A stretch of 51,574 nt of DNA from JAXHUE01 sp034189655 (lineage in GTDB: Bacteria > Chloroflexota > Dehalococcoidia > E44-bin15), in the NCBI GenBank assembly GCA_034189655.1, contig JAXHUE010000012.1, positions 1 through 51,574 of the forward strand, read 5' to 3'. Both the position numbers and the translations under genes were made by a program. Below are positions 34,321-42,021 of the stretch, piece after piece (the stretch's first letter is position 1; every line of letters starts with the position of its first letter). The notes beneath the pieces were generated by a model. It made no database searches. It saw only the letters and a program-made list of their open reading frames with translations, and was not told where the DNA came from.

Positions 34321-35466
34321 TCACCCCACGGGCGTCACCGGCCCAGGGAGCTCCCTCGCCTGGTACACCCTGCGCCTGCCCTCCCAGTCCAGCCGCTCGT
34401 TCCAGACGAACTCGTCCTGCCCCGGCTTGAAGTGGAGGCACAGGGGCACGTAGTTGCCGGGGGCTGCGCCCTTGCCCCGGTTGGTGCACGGTGTCGGCAT
34501 GGCGAGCCGGTGACTCACCAGCTCGTTGGTGCTGCTGCGGTCCCAGGCGATGCGGTCGTCGTAGAAGCGGGCCACCCCGTAGGGGGTCGAGAGCAGGGCG
34601 CTGCAGATGCGGAGCATGCCATCGGGGTGGACCAGCACCCTCTCCCCCATCTTGGCGGCGCAGTAGCTGTAGTACTCCATGTCGCGCTCGAACTCCTGCC
34701 TGGTCACGTAGCACTGGGGGAGCCTCACCGAGATATGGTACTCCCCGCTATCGATGCGGCCCCGGAGCTCCCGGTAGACACCGATCCACTCCTCGATGCA
34801 CACGCCCTGCCCCCCGGTCCAGGCATCCATGGGGACACCACACCCGCGGGGGCTGTGGATATCGATGAAGGCGGCGCCCAAAGACGCGGCGAAGCGCACC
34901 ATTGCGTCCAGGGGCAGGGCACCCCCCTCGCCCCGCTGCAGGAGCCCCTGGTGGGCGTTGCTCTTTATACCCACCCGGTAGCCCAGCTCCACCGCCCTCC
35001 TCACGTTCGACACGCACCTGTCGAAGGTGCCCCTCCCGCGGAGCGGGTCGTTTATCTCCGCGGTGAAGCCATCGAGGCTGAAGGTCAGCTCATCGAGCCT
35101 GCGGAGCTGCTCCCTTGCCAGCAGGCTGCCCTGGAACATGCCGTTGGTGACCATGCAGACATGCTCGTACCCCATGTCCTTGGCCCCGTCTATCACGTCG
35201 AGCAGGGGCCGGTTGCCGCGTGAGGCCCCGTAGAGCGTCGGCTCGCCCCCCACCAGGGAGAGCTTGGAGGCCCCCATCTCCTTAAAATCGGCTATCAGGT
35301 CTGTGGCCGTCTCCAGCCCTATCTCACGCTCCTTCAAGTGGAAGGAGATGCTGGGCTTGTACTCACAGAGGCTGCACCTCAAGTTGCACTCGTCGGTGAG
35401 GTACAGAAACACCTGGTGCAGCCCTTTGAAGTGGTCGAGGAACTCCTGGTCGATGTGAAAACGCAT
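34321..35466 (-). CDS. Radical SAM protein with a C-terminal Cys region
   Basis: Product of 381 residues. The radical SAM motif is CNLRCSLC, with Cys27, Cys31 and Cys34. SAM-binding features are GASKLSLVGGEPTLYG, MVTNGMF and FSLDGFTAEINDPLRG. The C-terminal part has further cysteines (PRGCGVPMDA, LPQCYVTRQ, YYSYCAAK, RICSAL, TPCTNRGK, PLCLHF) suggestive of SPASM-like auxiliary clusters. The substrate is unknown, and no small peptide gene is recognised nearby. It converges with the diaphorase operon. Confidence 0.8.
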   Translation of the reverse strand: MRFHIDQEFLDHFKGLHQVFLYLTDECNLRCSLCEYKPSISFHLKEREIGLETATDLIADFKEMGASKLSLVGGEPTLYGASRGNRPLLDVIDGAKDMGYEHVCMVTNGMFQGSLLAREQLRRLDELTFSLDGFTAEINDPLRGRGTFDRCVSNVRRAVELGYRVGIKSNAHQGLLQRGEGGALPLDAMVRFAASLGAAFIDIHSPRGCGVPMDAWTGGQGVCIEEWIGVYRELRGRIDSGEYHISVRLPQCYVTRQEFERDMEYYSYCAAKMGERVLVHPDGMLRICSALLSTPYGVARFYDDRIAWDRSSTNELVSHRLAMPTPCTNRGKGAAPGNYVPLCLHFKPGQDEFVWNERLDWEGRRRVYQARELPGPVTPVG

Positions 35467-35631
35467 GATAGGTGTGCCCCCGCGCCCTCTCTAGTGCGGG
35501 CCGCCGCCGGCCCACGCCTCCAAGGACATTGTACTGTGTGCGCACAAAGCGGTCAACCGTCATGCTACGCGGGCGACGGCCTGCCGCCGTCTGTCCCCAG
35601 GCACTTGCCGGCACCCGAGGCAGCCGAGGTA

Positions 35632-35660
35632 TTGACAAAAGGCCAACGCTGTGATAGGGT
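35632..35660 (+). promoter_or_regulatory. Promoter of the TetR-type regulator
   Basis: TTGACA (35632-35637), a 17-base spacer and TAGGGT (35655-35660). The operator starts four bases after the -10 box, so the start point falls within it. Confidence 0.65.
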
Positions 35661-35663
35661 AAA

Positions 35664-35681
35664 ACCTACCAAACGGTAGGT
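35664..35681 (+). promoter_or_regulatory. TetR-type operator ACCTACCAAACGGTAGGT
   Basis: A perfect 18-base inverted repeat ACCTACC-AAAC-GGTAGGT lies between the -10 box and the regulator's start. Its form resembles operators of TetR repressors of acyl-CoA pathways. Binding would block transcription, so autorepression is likely. Its right arm GGTAGGT also provides the only Shine-Dalgarno-like sequence for the gene. Confidence 0.8.
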
Positions 35682-35688
35682 AGAATTT

Positions 35689-36264
35689 TTGAACAAGACC
35701 TACGACCGAATACTGGAGCAGGCCGCCCGGCTCTTCCGCGACAAAGGTTACTCGGCATCATCCATGGAGGATATCGCCGACGCCGTGGGCTTAAAGAAGG
35801 GCAGCCTGTACTACCACTTCGAGAGCAAGGAACAGATACTCGTAGAGATCATGGACAGCTTCACAGAGAAGCTGCAGGCCCCGGTACTCGCCCTCATCGA
35901 CAACGACGAGTTGGGCTCCGCCGACAAGCTCCGCCAAGCCATCAAGCTGCACCTGGGCACCCTCGACAGCGACAACTTCGAGATCACGGTCTTCCTGCTC
36001 GAGTTCAGGGCACTGAGCGAAGAGCACCGCCAGAGGACGCTCCAGGGCAGGGCATCATACGAGACGACTTTCCGCCGCCTCATCGCCGAGGGAATAGAGC
36101 GCGGCGAGTTCATGGACGTGGATGTCGCCATGGCGGCACGGGCCATACTGGGCATGTGCAACTGGGCCACGCAATGGTATTCCCCCCACGGCAAGCACAC
36201 CACCGACCAGATCGCATCGATATTCTCCGACCTCGTGCTCAATGGACTGCTGAAGCAGCGCTAG
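35689..36264 (+). CDS. TetR-family transcriptional regulator
   Basis: Product of 191 residues. The N-terminal helix-turn-helix is GYSASSMEDIADAVGLKKGSLYYHFESKE (residues ~20-48). The C-terminal ligand domain is FadR/PaaR-like (LEFRALSEEHRQRTLQGRASYE, AARAILGMCNWATQWYSP). The start is a TTG eight bases after the operator, with no ATG close by in frame. It precedes the CoA-ester gene run (36561-44086), so I infer control of that pathway with an acyl-CoA as inducer. The operator is seen, but the inducer is not known. Confidence 0.88.
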   Translation: MNKTYDRILEQAARLFRDKGYSASSMEDIADAVGLKKGSLYYHFESKEQILVEIMDSFTEKLQAPVLALIDNDELGSADKLRQAIKLHLGTLDSDNFEITVFLLEFRALSEEHRQRTLQGRASYETTFRRLIAEGIERGEFMDVDVAMAARAILGMCNWATQWYSPHGKHTTDQIASIFSDLVLNGLLKQR

Positions 36265-36377
36265 AACGCCCACCCGCCGGCTCTACCCCCACTGGGGACA
36301 GGGGGATAGAGTCCGCCTAAAATTAGATTCGAGCAAAAGGCAGGTACATCCCTGTCTTTGAGCACGGATCACTCGCT

Positions 36378-36401
36378 AGGTGAGCCCTCGCGGGTTCACC
36401 T
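36378..36401 (+). other. Hairpin in the region upstream of the CaiB-type gene
   Basis: AGGTGAGCCC (36378-36387) pairs with GGGTTCACCT (36392-36401), ten pairs including one G-U, around a four-base TCGC loop. No T run follows. The rest of the 296-base gap 36265-36560 has no gene, tRNA or clear promoter. Confidence 0.4.
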
Positions 36402-36560
36402 CATTGCCAGGTAGTGGGGCGAGGACGACCGGTGGAGGTCACCCCCGCCCCAAAGAAATATACGCACCGCGCCCTGGGCGGCGACCGGGCGGCAAGACCC
36501 TTACAACCGGCGGCGCTCTTGGCATGGACACCCGCGGCTGTCGCCGGGAGAGGAGCAGAA

Positions 36561-37697
36561 ATGGGTGCGCTCACCGGGATACGCGTAGTGAGCATGGCGT
36601 GGATGTTTCCCGGGCCTTACTGTGCCATGCTGCTCGCCGACATGGGGGCAGACGTCATCATGCTGGAGCGGCCGGGAGCGGGAGACCCCAGCCGCCTCAT
36701 CCCCCACTTCTTCCCCTCGGTCAACCGCAACAAGAGGAGCATCACGGTGAACCTGGCCAGCGAGCGGGGGAAGGCGATCTGCTACCGGCTGGCGCAGCGG
36801 TCAGACATCGTCACCGAGGGGTTCCGGCCCGGCGTGGCCAGGAAGTTGGACGTGGACTACGAGGTCTTAAGCAGGGTAAACCCCGGCATCATCTACGCCT
36901 CTATATCCGGCTACGGCCAGTACGGCCCCTATCGCGACTGGCCGGCCCACGACCTCACCTACCAGGGCGTGGCCGGTATGCTGGCCAGCCATGCCTCCCG
37001 GGGGGGCGACGTCGGCCCGCCGCCGGTCGCCATCGCCGACCTCTCCTCGGCCATGTTCGCCACCGTGGGCATCCTGGCAGCGCTGCAGGCGCGGCACCGC
37101 ACCGGCAGGGGCCAGTATATCGACGTGTCCATGACCGACGGCCTGGTCTCGTGGATGAGCGTAGCACTGCAGTCACACCTCATGGGCGGCAGCGGCGAGC
37201 TTATGGAGATGGAGCCGGGCTTCGGCATCTTCGGGACCAGGGACGGCAAGGCCATCACCTTGAGCATCGCCTTCGAGGACCACTTCTGGAGCGGCCTGTG
37301 CCACGTCATCGGCCACGGCGAGCTTGCGGATATGCCCCGCGAGGAGAGGCTGGCGAGGCACGACGAGCTGGTGGAGGTGCTCAAAGAGGCCTTCCTCACC
37401 AGGGACCGCGACGAGTGGGTGCAGGCGCTCACCGCGGCCAACGTGGCCGCGGGCCCGGTGCACACCATCGCGGAGGTGGCCAGCGACCCCCACTTGAAGG
37501 AGAGAGGCATGTTCGCGGAGCTAGATGCCAGGGGTGGCACCATCAAGCAGGTGGCACCGTCGCTCAAGTTTTCCGATACCCCAGCGGAGATAAAGAGGCC
37601 GCCACCGGAGCTGGGGGAGCACACCGATGAGGTCCTCATCGAGCTGGGCTACAGCAGCGATGAGATCGCCGAGATGAGGAGAGAGGGGGCTATATAA
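36561..37697 (+). CDS. CaiB/BaiF-family (class III) CoA-transferase
   Basis: Moves CoA between carboxylic acids through an aspartyl-CoA intermediate. Product of 378 residues from the ATG at 36561, preceded by GAGGAG. The N-terminal Rossmann segment is GIRVVSMAWMFPGPYCAMLLADMGADVI. The likely catalytic residue is Asp160 in PPVAIADLSSAMFATVG. Conserved parts are NRNKRSITVNL, ISGYGQYGPY and GQYIDVSMTDGL. It is the first enzyme of the putative CoA-ester operon, before the crotonase. The substrate is unknown. Confidence 0.92.
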   Translation: MGALTGIRVVSMAWMFPGPYCAMLLADMGADVIMLERPGAGDPSRLIPHFFPSVNRNKRSITVNLASERGKAICYRLAQRSDIVTEGFRPGVARKLDVDYEVLSRVNPGIIYASISGYGQYGPYRDWPAHDLTYQGVAGMLASHASRGGDVGPPPVAIADLSSAMFATVGILAALQARHRTGRGQYIDVSMTDGLVSWMSVALQSHLMGGSGELMEMEPGFGIFGTRDGKAITLSIAFEDHFWSGLCHVIGHGELADMPREERLARHDELVEVLKEAFLTRDRDEWVQALTAANVAAGPVHTIAEVASDPHLKERGMFAELDARGGTIKQVAPSLKFSDTPAEIKRPPPELGEHTDEVLIELGYSSDEIAEMRREGAI

Positions 37698-37753
37698 GAG
37701 AGGAGACCCAGTCTATGGAGGGCATACCCTAACACTACGAGGAGGTTCAACCC

Positions 37754-38548
37754 ATGGCATATGAGAACTTTAAATACGAGCGGGAAGATGCCGTCGTCAC
37801 CGTCACCTTGCAGCGGCCGGAGCGGATGAACGCCATCAGCCTGGGGCTGATCAGAGAGCTGCGCAGCGTGATCGACGACATCCAGGCCGACGAGGGTGTG
37901 CGGTCCCTGATCGTAACCGGGGCGCCCGATGCCAAGGGTCGCCCCTGTTTCTGTGCCGGCGCCGACCTCAAGGACCCGGGCATGGCATCCCCCACCTTCC
38001 TCCTGGAGGCCAATAGCCTGATGAACGACATCGAGGACCTGGACCGGCTGACCATCGCCGCCATCGACGGCGTGTGCACCGCCGGCGGCCTGGAGCTGGC
38101 CATGAGCTTCGATATCCGTGTGGTGGCAGAGACGGTGCGCATCGGAGACCTGCACCTTAAGAACCTGGGCAGCGGCATCGGCGGTGCCGGGGCCTCCACC
38201 AGGCTGCCCCGCATCGTGGGCCTCTCCAACGCCAAGCTGCTCGTCTTCACCGGCGACCTGGTAGACGGCCACGAGGCGCTGCGCATGGGCCTGGCCAACC
38301 GGGTCTTCCCCTCGGACAAGCTCCTCGAAGGGGCCAAAGAGATAGCGCAGAAGGCAGCGGTGATGCGCCCCGCCGGCGTCAAGATAACCAAGGCCCACTT
38401 GAATCTCGGCATGGAGATGAACACCCACCAGGCGCTCCGCCTCGGCGACCTGATGACGCCGCTCGCCGACCCCGAGGGCATGGAGCAGCTCCGGGCCAGG
38501 CAGCAGGCATTTGCCGCCCAGGGCAAGGAAGGCCTGGACAAGAAGTAG
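37754..38548 (+). CDS. Crotonase/enoyl-CoA-hydratase-fold protein
   Basis: Product of 264 residues with the crotonase fold: VTLQRPERMNAISLGLIREL, the first oxyanion segment FCAGADLKDPG and the second IDGVCTAGGLELAMSFDIRV. In classical hydratases two catalytic glutamates follow. Here the aligned positions read RIGDLHLKNLGSGIGG and GLSNAKLLVFTG, with neither Glu apparent by eye. The enzyme may be a hydrolase, isomerase or lyase of the superfamily rather than a hydratase. It has a strong GGAGG site before the ATG and lies between CaiB and the acyl-CoA dehydrogenase. Confidence 0.88.
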   Translation: MAYENFKYEREDAVVTVTLQRPERMNAISLGLIRELRSVIDDIQADEGVRSLIVTGAPDAKGRPCFCAGADLKDPGMASPTFLLEANSLMNDIEDLDRLTIAAIDGVCTAGGLELAMSFDIRVVAETVRIGDLHLKNLGSGIGGAGASTRLPRIVGLSNAKLLVFTGDLVDGHEALRMGLANRVFPSDKLLEGAKEIAQKAAVMRPAGVKITKAHLNLGMEMNTHQALRLGDLMTPLADPEGMEQLRARQQAFAAQGKEGLDKK

Positions 38549-38615
38549 CGGGGCAGCCCATCAATCGCACCGATGCGGCGCCGCCGCTCCCGATGTCAAG
38601 AAAGGAGGCAGGCAT

Positions 38616-39779
38616 ATGGACTTCACCGTTCCCGATGAGTACAAGATGATCCAGACCTTGACCCGGCAGTTCGTCGAGGCAGAGATGATGCCCCAGGAGG
38701 GGTGGATCAATGAGCACGGGATCACCAAGGACGACTACCAGAAGCTCATCGACCACTCCAAGGAGCTGGGGCTGTTCATGCCCGGTACCCCGGCCAAGTA
38801 CGGCGGCGTGGGCATGGAGAGCAGGCTATGCTGGATGATGATGTCCGAGGAGTTTGGCAAGTCAAACCCCATGTTTGACCTGTTCTTCGGCGGCGGCCCC
38901 ATGTTCGACCTGGACGACATGTCAGACTACCTCCGAGACAACTTCTTCCTGCCCCACGCCAAGGGCGAGAAGTGGTTCGGCATGGCCGCCACCGAGCCCA
39001 CGACGGGAGGCTCGGACCAGGCCTCGATGCAGACCACGGCCAAGCGCGACGGTGACAACTGGGTGATAAACGGCTCCAAGTGCTTCATCACCGAGGGCGA
39101 TATGTCTGACTTCTACATCACCCTGGCCCGCACCGAGCTCGACAAGCCCCGCGGCGGGGTGAGCATGTTCATCGTAGAGAAGGACCGCCCCGGGCTCACC
39201 CTGGGCCGCGAGCAGAAGACTATGGCCTGGCCCATGACCAGGCAGTTCGAGCTGTACTACGACGACGTCGTCATCCCCGACATCAACAGGTTGACGCCGT
39301 CGGGCCAGGGCATGTCCTACTGGGCCATGATGATACCGGTGGCCCGGACGCGGGTGGGGTCCTGGGGGGTCGGCGGCGCCCAGCGCTGCCTGGACCTGGG
39401 CGTAGCCTACGCCAAGGACAGGGTGACCTTCGGCAAGCCCCTCTCCTACCGCCAGTCCATCCAGTGGATGCTGGCAGACTCGGCGATGGAGATACAGGCC
39501 ACCCGGCTCATGATCTACAACACCGCCTGGAAGACAGACCAGGGCGAGAATGCCATCACCGATGCCTGCATGTGCAAGGTGATGGGCTCCGAGCTGGCGT
39601 GCCGGGTAGCCGACCGCATCATCCAGGTATACGGTGGACACGGCTACACCACGGACTTTCCCATGGAGCGGATATGGCGCATGATGCGGGGGGGCCGCAT
39701 ATACGAGGGGGGCAACGAGATAATGTACTACATCATCTCGCGCCAGCTCCTGGACCTCCCCAGCATGACGCAGCAATAG
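38616..39779 (+). CDS. Acyl-CoA dehydrogenase
   Basis: FAD enzyme that oxidises acyl-CoA to enoyl-CoA with electron-transfer flavoprotein as partner. Product of 387 residues from the ATG at 38616 (AAAGGAGG upstream). Conserved blocks are FGMAATEPTTGGSDQASM, NWVINGSKCFITEGDMSDF, RVTFGKPLSYRQSIQWMLAD and IQVYGGHGYTTDFPMER. The catalytic base is the Glu in RIYEGGNEIMYY near the C-terminus. The chain-length class cannot be told. It has no adjacent etfAB. Confidence 0.93.
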   Translation: MDFTVPDEYKMIQTLTRQFVEAEMMPQEGWINEHGITKDDYQKLIDHSKELGLFMPGTPAKYGGVGMESRLCWMMMSEEFGKSNPMFDLFFGGGPMFDLDDMSDYLRDNFFLPHAKGEKWFGMAATEPTTGGSDQASMQTTAKRDGDNWVINGSKCFITEGDMSDFYITLARTELDKPRGGVSMFIVEKDRPGLTLGREQKTMAWPMTRQFELYYDDVVIPDINRLTPSGQGMSYWAMMIPVARTRVGSWGVGGAQRCLDLGVAYAKDRVTFGKPLSYRQSIQWMLADSAMEIQATRLMIYNTAWKTDQGENAITDACMCKVMGSELACRVADRIIQVYGGHGYTTDFPMERIWRMMRGGRIYEGGNEIMYYIISRQLLDLPSMTQQ

Positions 39780-39918
39780 GCCCTCTCGTCCCGTGCACAG
39801 GGATGACAGGCCACAGCCGACGTCGCACGCCAGGGGCGGGCGAGGGCAAGACGTGTGAGAGGAGAGCCTCCACCCTGCAAAGACACTGCAATGGAAGATG
39901 CTAGATGAGGAGGATACC

Positions 39919-41265
39919 ATGACCTGGAAGGAGAGGTACAAGGACAAGTACCGTACCCCCGAAGAGGCAGTAAAGGTGATAGAGTCCGGGCAGACAGTGA
40001 TGTTCCCCATCGGCCCACCCTCTACGCCACAGGCCCTTGCCAAGGCCCTCGCAGACCGCTGGGAGGAGCTGGAGAACGTCACCGTCGACACTACGTTCAG
40101 CTTTGCCGTGGGCTTCGGCCTCCTGGAGCCGGGGCGGGACAAGGCCTTCAAGCTGAGGACGTTCTTCACCTTCGCCCCGCCGGAGCAGATCCTGCTCACC
40201 CAGAAGAACCCCTACATCGATTTCGCCCGCATGACTCCCACCTTCTTCACCAACAAGGTGGGGGGTCACGCCAGGGACACTGCCCAGGAGATACTCCCCG
40301 ATGTCTTCATGTTCATCGTGTCTCCACCCAACGAGCAGGGCTTCTGCAGCTTCGGGGCACACCTGTGGCACAACCGCTCGCTGGCCCGCCTGGCCAAGGT
40401 GTGCATCGCCGAGGTGGACCCAGAGATGCCGCGCACCGGGGGCCAGAACTACATCCACGTCGATGAGATCGACTACCTGGTAGACACCCAGGTCATACTG
40501 GCCCCGCTCCGTGAGCTGGTGGTGCAGGTATCGCCCCACGAGGAGGAGGCCTCTACCATCATCGGCGGCTACGTGGCCACCCTGATTCAGCACGGGGACT
40601 GCCTCGAGATCGGGGGCGGGGCCATGTCGATGCGGGCCACCGCCTTCATGGACAACTTCATAGACCTCGGCATCCACTCCGAGGCCATCATGCCCGGCCA
40701 GGTGACGCTGATGAAGCAGGGAGTGGCCACCTGCAAGCGCAAGAACATCCACCCCGGCAAGGCCATCGGCACGGGGGTGATGTGGGAGCCCGGCGACAAG
40801 GAGTTCGTGGACGGTAACCCGATGATCGAGCTGTACGACATGGAGTACAACAACAGCCCCAAGATCATCGCGCAGAACGATAACATGGTAGCCATCAATG
40901 CCTGCCTCGCCGTCGACCTCTACGGCCAGATAGCCGTGGAGAAGGCGGGGCCGCGCTACTTCGCCGGCATAGGCGGCCAGTACGAGTTCGTCATGGGCGC
41001 CCTGTGGTCGAAAGGGGGCCGCTCCATCCACGTGATGCCCGCTACCACCACCAACGGCGAGTCCCACATCATGCCCCTGCACCCGCCGGGGTCAGTGGTG
41101 ACCGTGCCCAGCATCTGTGCCGACTTCGTGGTGACCGAGTACGGCATCGCCAGCCTGATGCACAAGACGGAGCGGCAGCGGGCCGAGGAGATCATCGCCG
41201 TCGCCCACCCTGACCACCGCGCCGAGCTCAAGAAGGAGATGCAGAAACTGCTGTACAGCTCTTAA
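39919..41265 (+). CDS. Acetyl-CoA hydrolase/4-hydroxybutyrate CoA-transferase family protein
   Basis: Class I-type CoA-transferase of 448 residues. The start at 39919 has GAGGAGG five bases upstream; an ATG at 39898 is less likely. Family marks are GQTVMFPIGPPSTPQALAKAL, SPPNEQGFCSFG, DLGIHSEAIMPGQV with the likely catalytic Glu, GIGGQYEFVMGA and VTEYGIASL. It transfers CoA from an acyl-CoA to acetate or a similar acid. Together with the CaiB enzyme, the pathway has two transferases. An attC-like inverted repeat follows 24 bases after its stop. Confidence 0.88.
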   Translation: MTWKERYKDKYRTPEEAVKVIESGQTVMFPIGPPSTPQALAKALADRWEELENVTVDTTFSFAVGFGLLEPGRDKAFKLRTFFTFAPPEQILLTQKNPYIDFARMTPTFFTNKVGGHARDTAQEILPDVFMFIVSPPNEQGFCSFGAHLWHNRSLARLAKVCIAEVDPEMPRTGGQNYIHVDEIDYLVDTQVILAPLRELVVQVSPHEEEASTIIGGYVATLIQHGDCLEIGGGAMSMRATAFMDNFIDLGIHSEAIMPGQVTLMKQGVATCKRKNIHPGKAIGTGVMWEPGDKEFVDGNPMIELYDMEYNNSPKIIAQNDNMVAINACLAVDLYGQIAVEKAGPRYFAGIGGQYEFVMGALWSKGGRSIHVMPATTTNGESHIMPLHPPGSVVTVPSICADFVVTEYGIASLMHKTERQRAEEIIAVAHPDHRAELKKEMQKLLYSS

Positions 41266-41288
41266 GTGAGATACCCGAAGGCAAAACA

Positions 41289-41374
41289 GCCAAACGACAC
41301 CCCTGCCCCCCACCGGGCCGCACCGAGCGAATTGCCAACTCGTTCGCTCGTGCGGCTCGGATGGGGTGTTAGGC
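41289..41374 (+). repeat. Long imperfect inverted repeat resembling an integron attC site
   Basis: The 86-base element begins GCCAAAC and ends GTTAGGC, a perfect match to the attC GTTRRRY core. Outer arms ACACCCC/GGGGTGT and inner arms CCGCAC-C-GAGCGAA and TTCGCTC-GTGCGG pair with one bulged C, and the loop is about 11 bases. Position after a stop codon and the overall length fit attC, but no integrase or second copy is seen, and the first core has one mismatch to RYYYAAC. It could equally be a transcript-end hairpin. Confidence 0.4.
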
Positions 41375-41452
41375 AGGCCACGATGCCCAAGGCAGGCCGG
41401 CACCGAAGACAGGGACGCGCGGCTGCCGGCAGATGCCAGGGGAATGCCGCCA

Positions 41453-41472
41453 GCACTTCTGTATCGAAGTGC
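41453..41472 (+). other. Second hairpin in the 303-base intergenic region 41266-41568
   Basis: GCACTTC (41453-41459) pairs with GAAGTGC (41466-41472) around TGTATC. Together with the attC-like element it makes this 303-base gap the most structured non-coding stretch of the CoA-ester region. No ORF or promoter stands out in the gap. Confidence 0.45.
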
Positions 41473-41568
41473 CTGGGTCTGTGCTACATGGGCTGGAGAC
41501 TCCAGAGGCAGCGGTTGATGTTGGCCGCTCGTTGGGGGTAGATAATCCAAAGCGAAAAGGAGGAGCAT

Positions 41569-41991
41569 ATGGCTAGTGCGGACAAGAAGATGGTCTCGGT
41601 AGACAGCTTCATATTTAAGCCGCCGTCCTCACCGGGAGGCGAAGCCCACTTCATCGGCGGCCGCTGTACCAAGTGCGGCGGCTACACCCTGCCGCGGAAG
41701 ATGCTGTGTTTCAGGTGCGGGGGCGAGATGGAGGTGGCCCCCCTCCCCGGCACCAAGGGCACACTCTACAGCTTTACCTTGAACCAGCAGCCGATGCCAG
41801 GGGCTGAGATAATGCCCCCCTACATCATCGCCCAGGTGCTGCTGCCAGAGGGCGTCGTCGTGGAGACCGTGCTCATCGACGCCGACTTCGAGTCCCTGCA
41901 GCCGGGGATGGCGGTGGACATGGTGGTGGAGAAGCTGAAAGAGGACGAAGAGGGCAACGACGTGATGACCTTCAAGTACAAGCTCGTTTGA
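41569..41991 (+). CDS. DUF35 zinc-ribbon/OB-fold protein, thiolase partner
   Basis: Product of 140 residues. The rubredoxin-like zinc ribbon has Cys33, Cys36, Cys47 and Cys50 (RCTKCGG, CFRCGG), followed by an OB-fold (KGTLYSFTLNQQPMPG, PGMAVDMVVEKL). DUF35 proteins form complexes with thiolase-like enzymes, for example the archaeal thiolase/HMG-CoA synthase complex and steroid side-chain aldolases. It lies 30 bases before the thiolase-like gene, and the start follows AAGGAGGAG. A role as thiolase partner and CoA channel is inferred. Confidence 0.9.
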   Translation: MASADKKMVSVDSFIFKPPSSPGGEAHFIGGRCTKCGGYTLPRKMLCFRCGGEMEVAPLPGTKGTLYSFTLNQQPMPGAEIMPPYIIAQVLLPEGVVVETVLIDADFESLQPGMAVDMVVEKLKEDEEGNDVMTFKYKLV

Positions 41992-42021
41992 GTGACCCAC
42001 CCCAGAGAAAGGAGGACAATA

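Noticed and set aside
36360..36440. A tRNA suggested by a GGTTCA-like T-loop
   Set aside because: No acceptor or anticodon stems could be formed at the right spacing.
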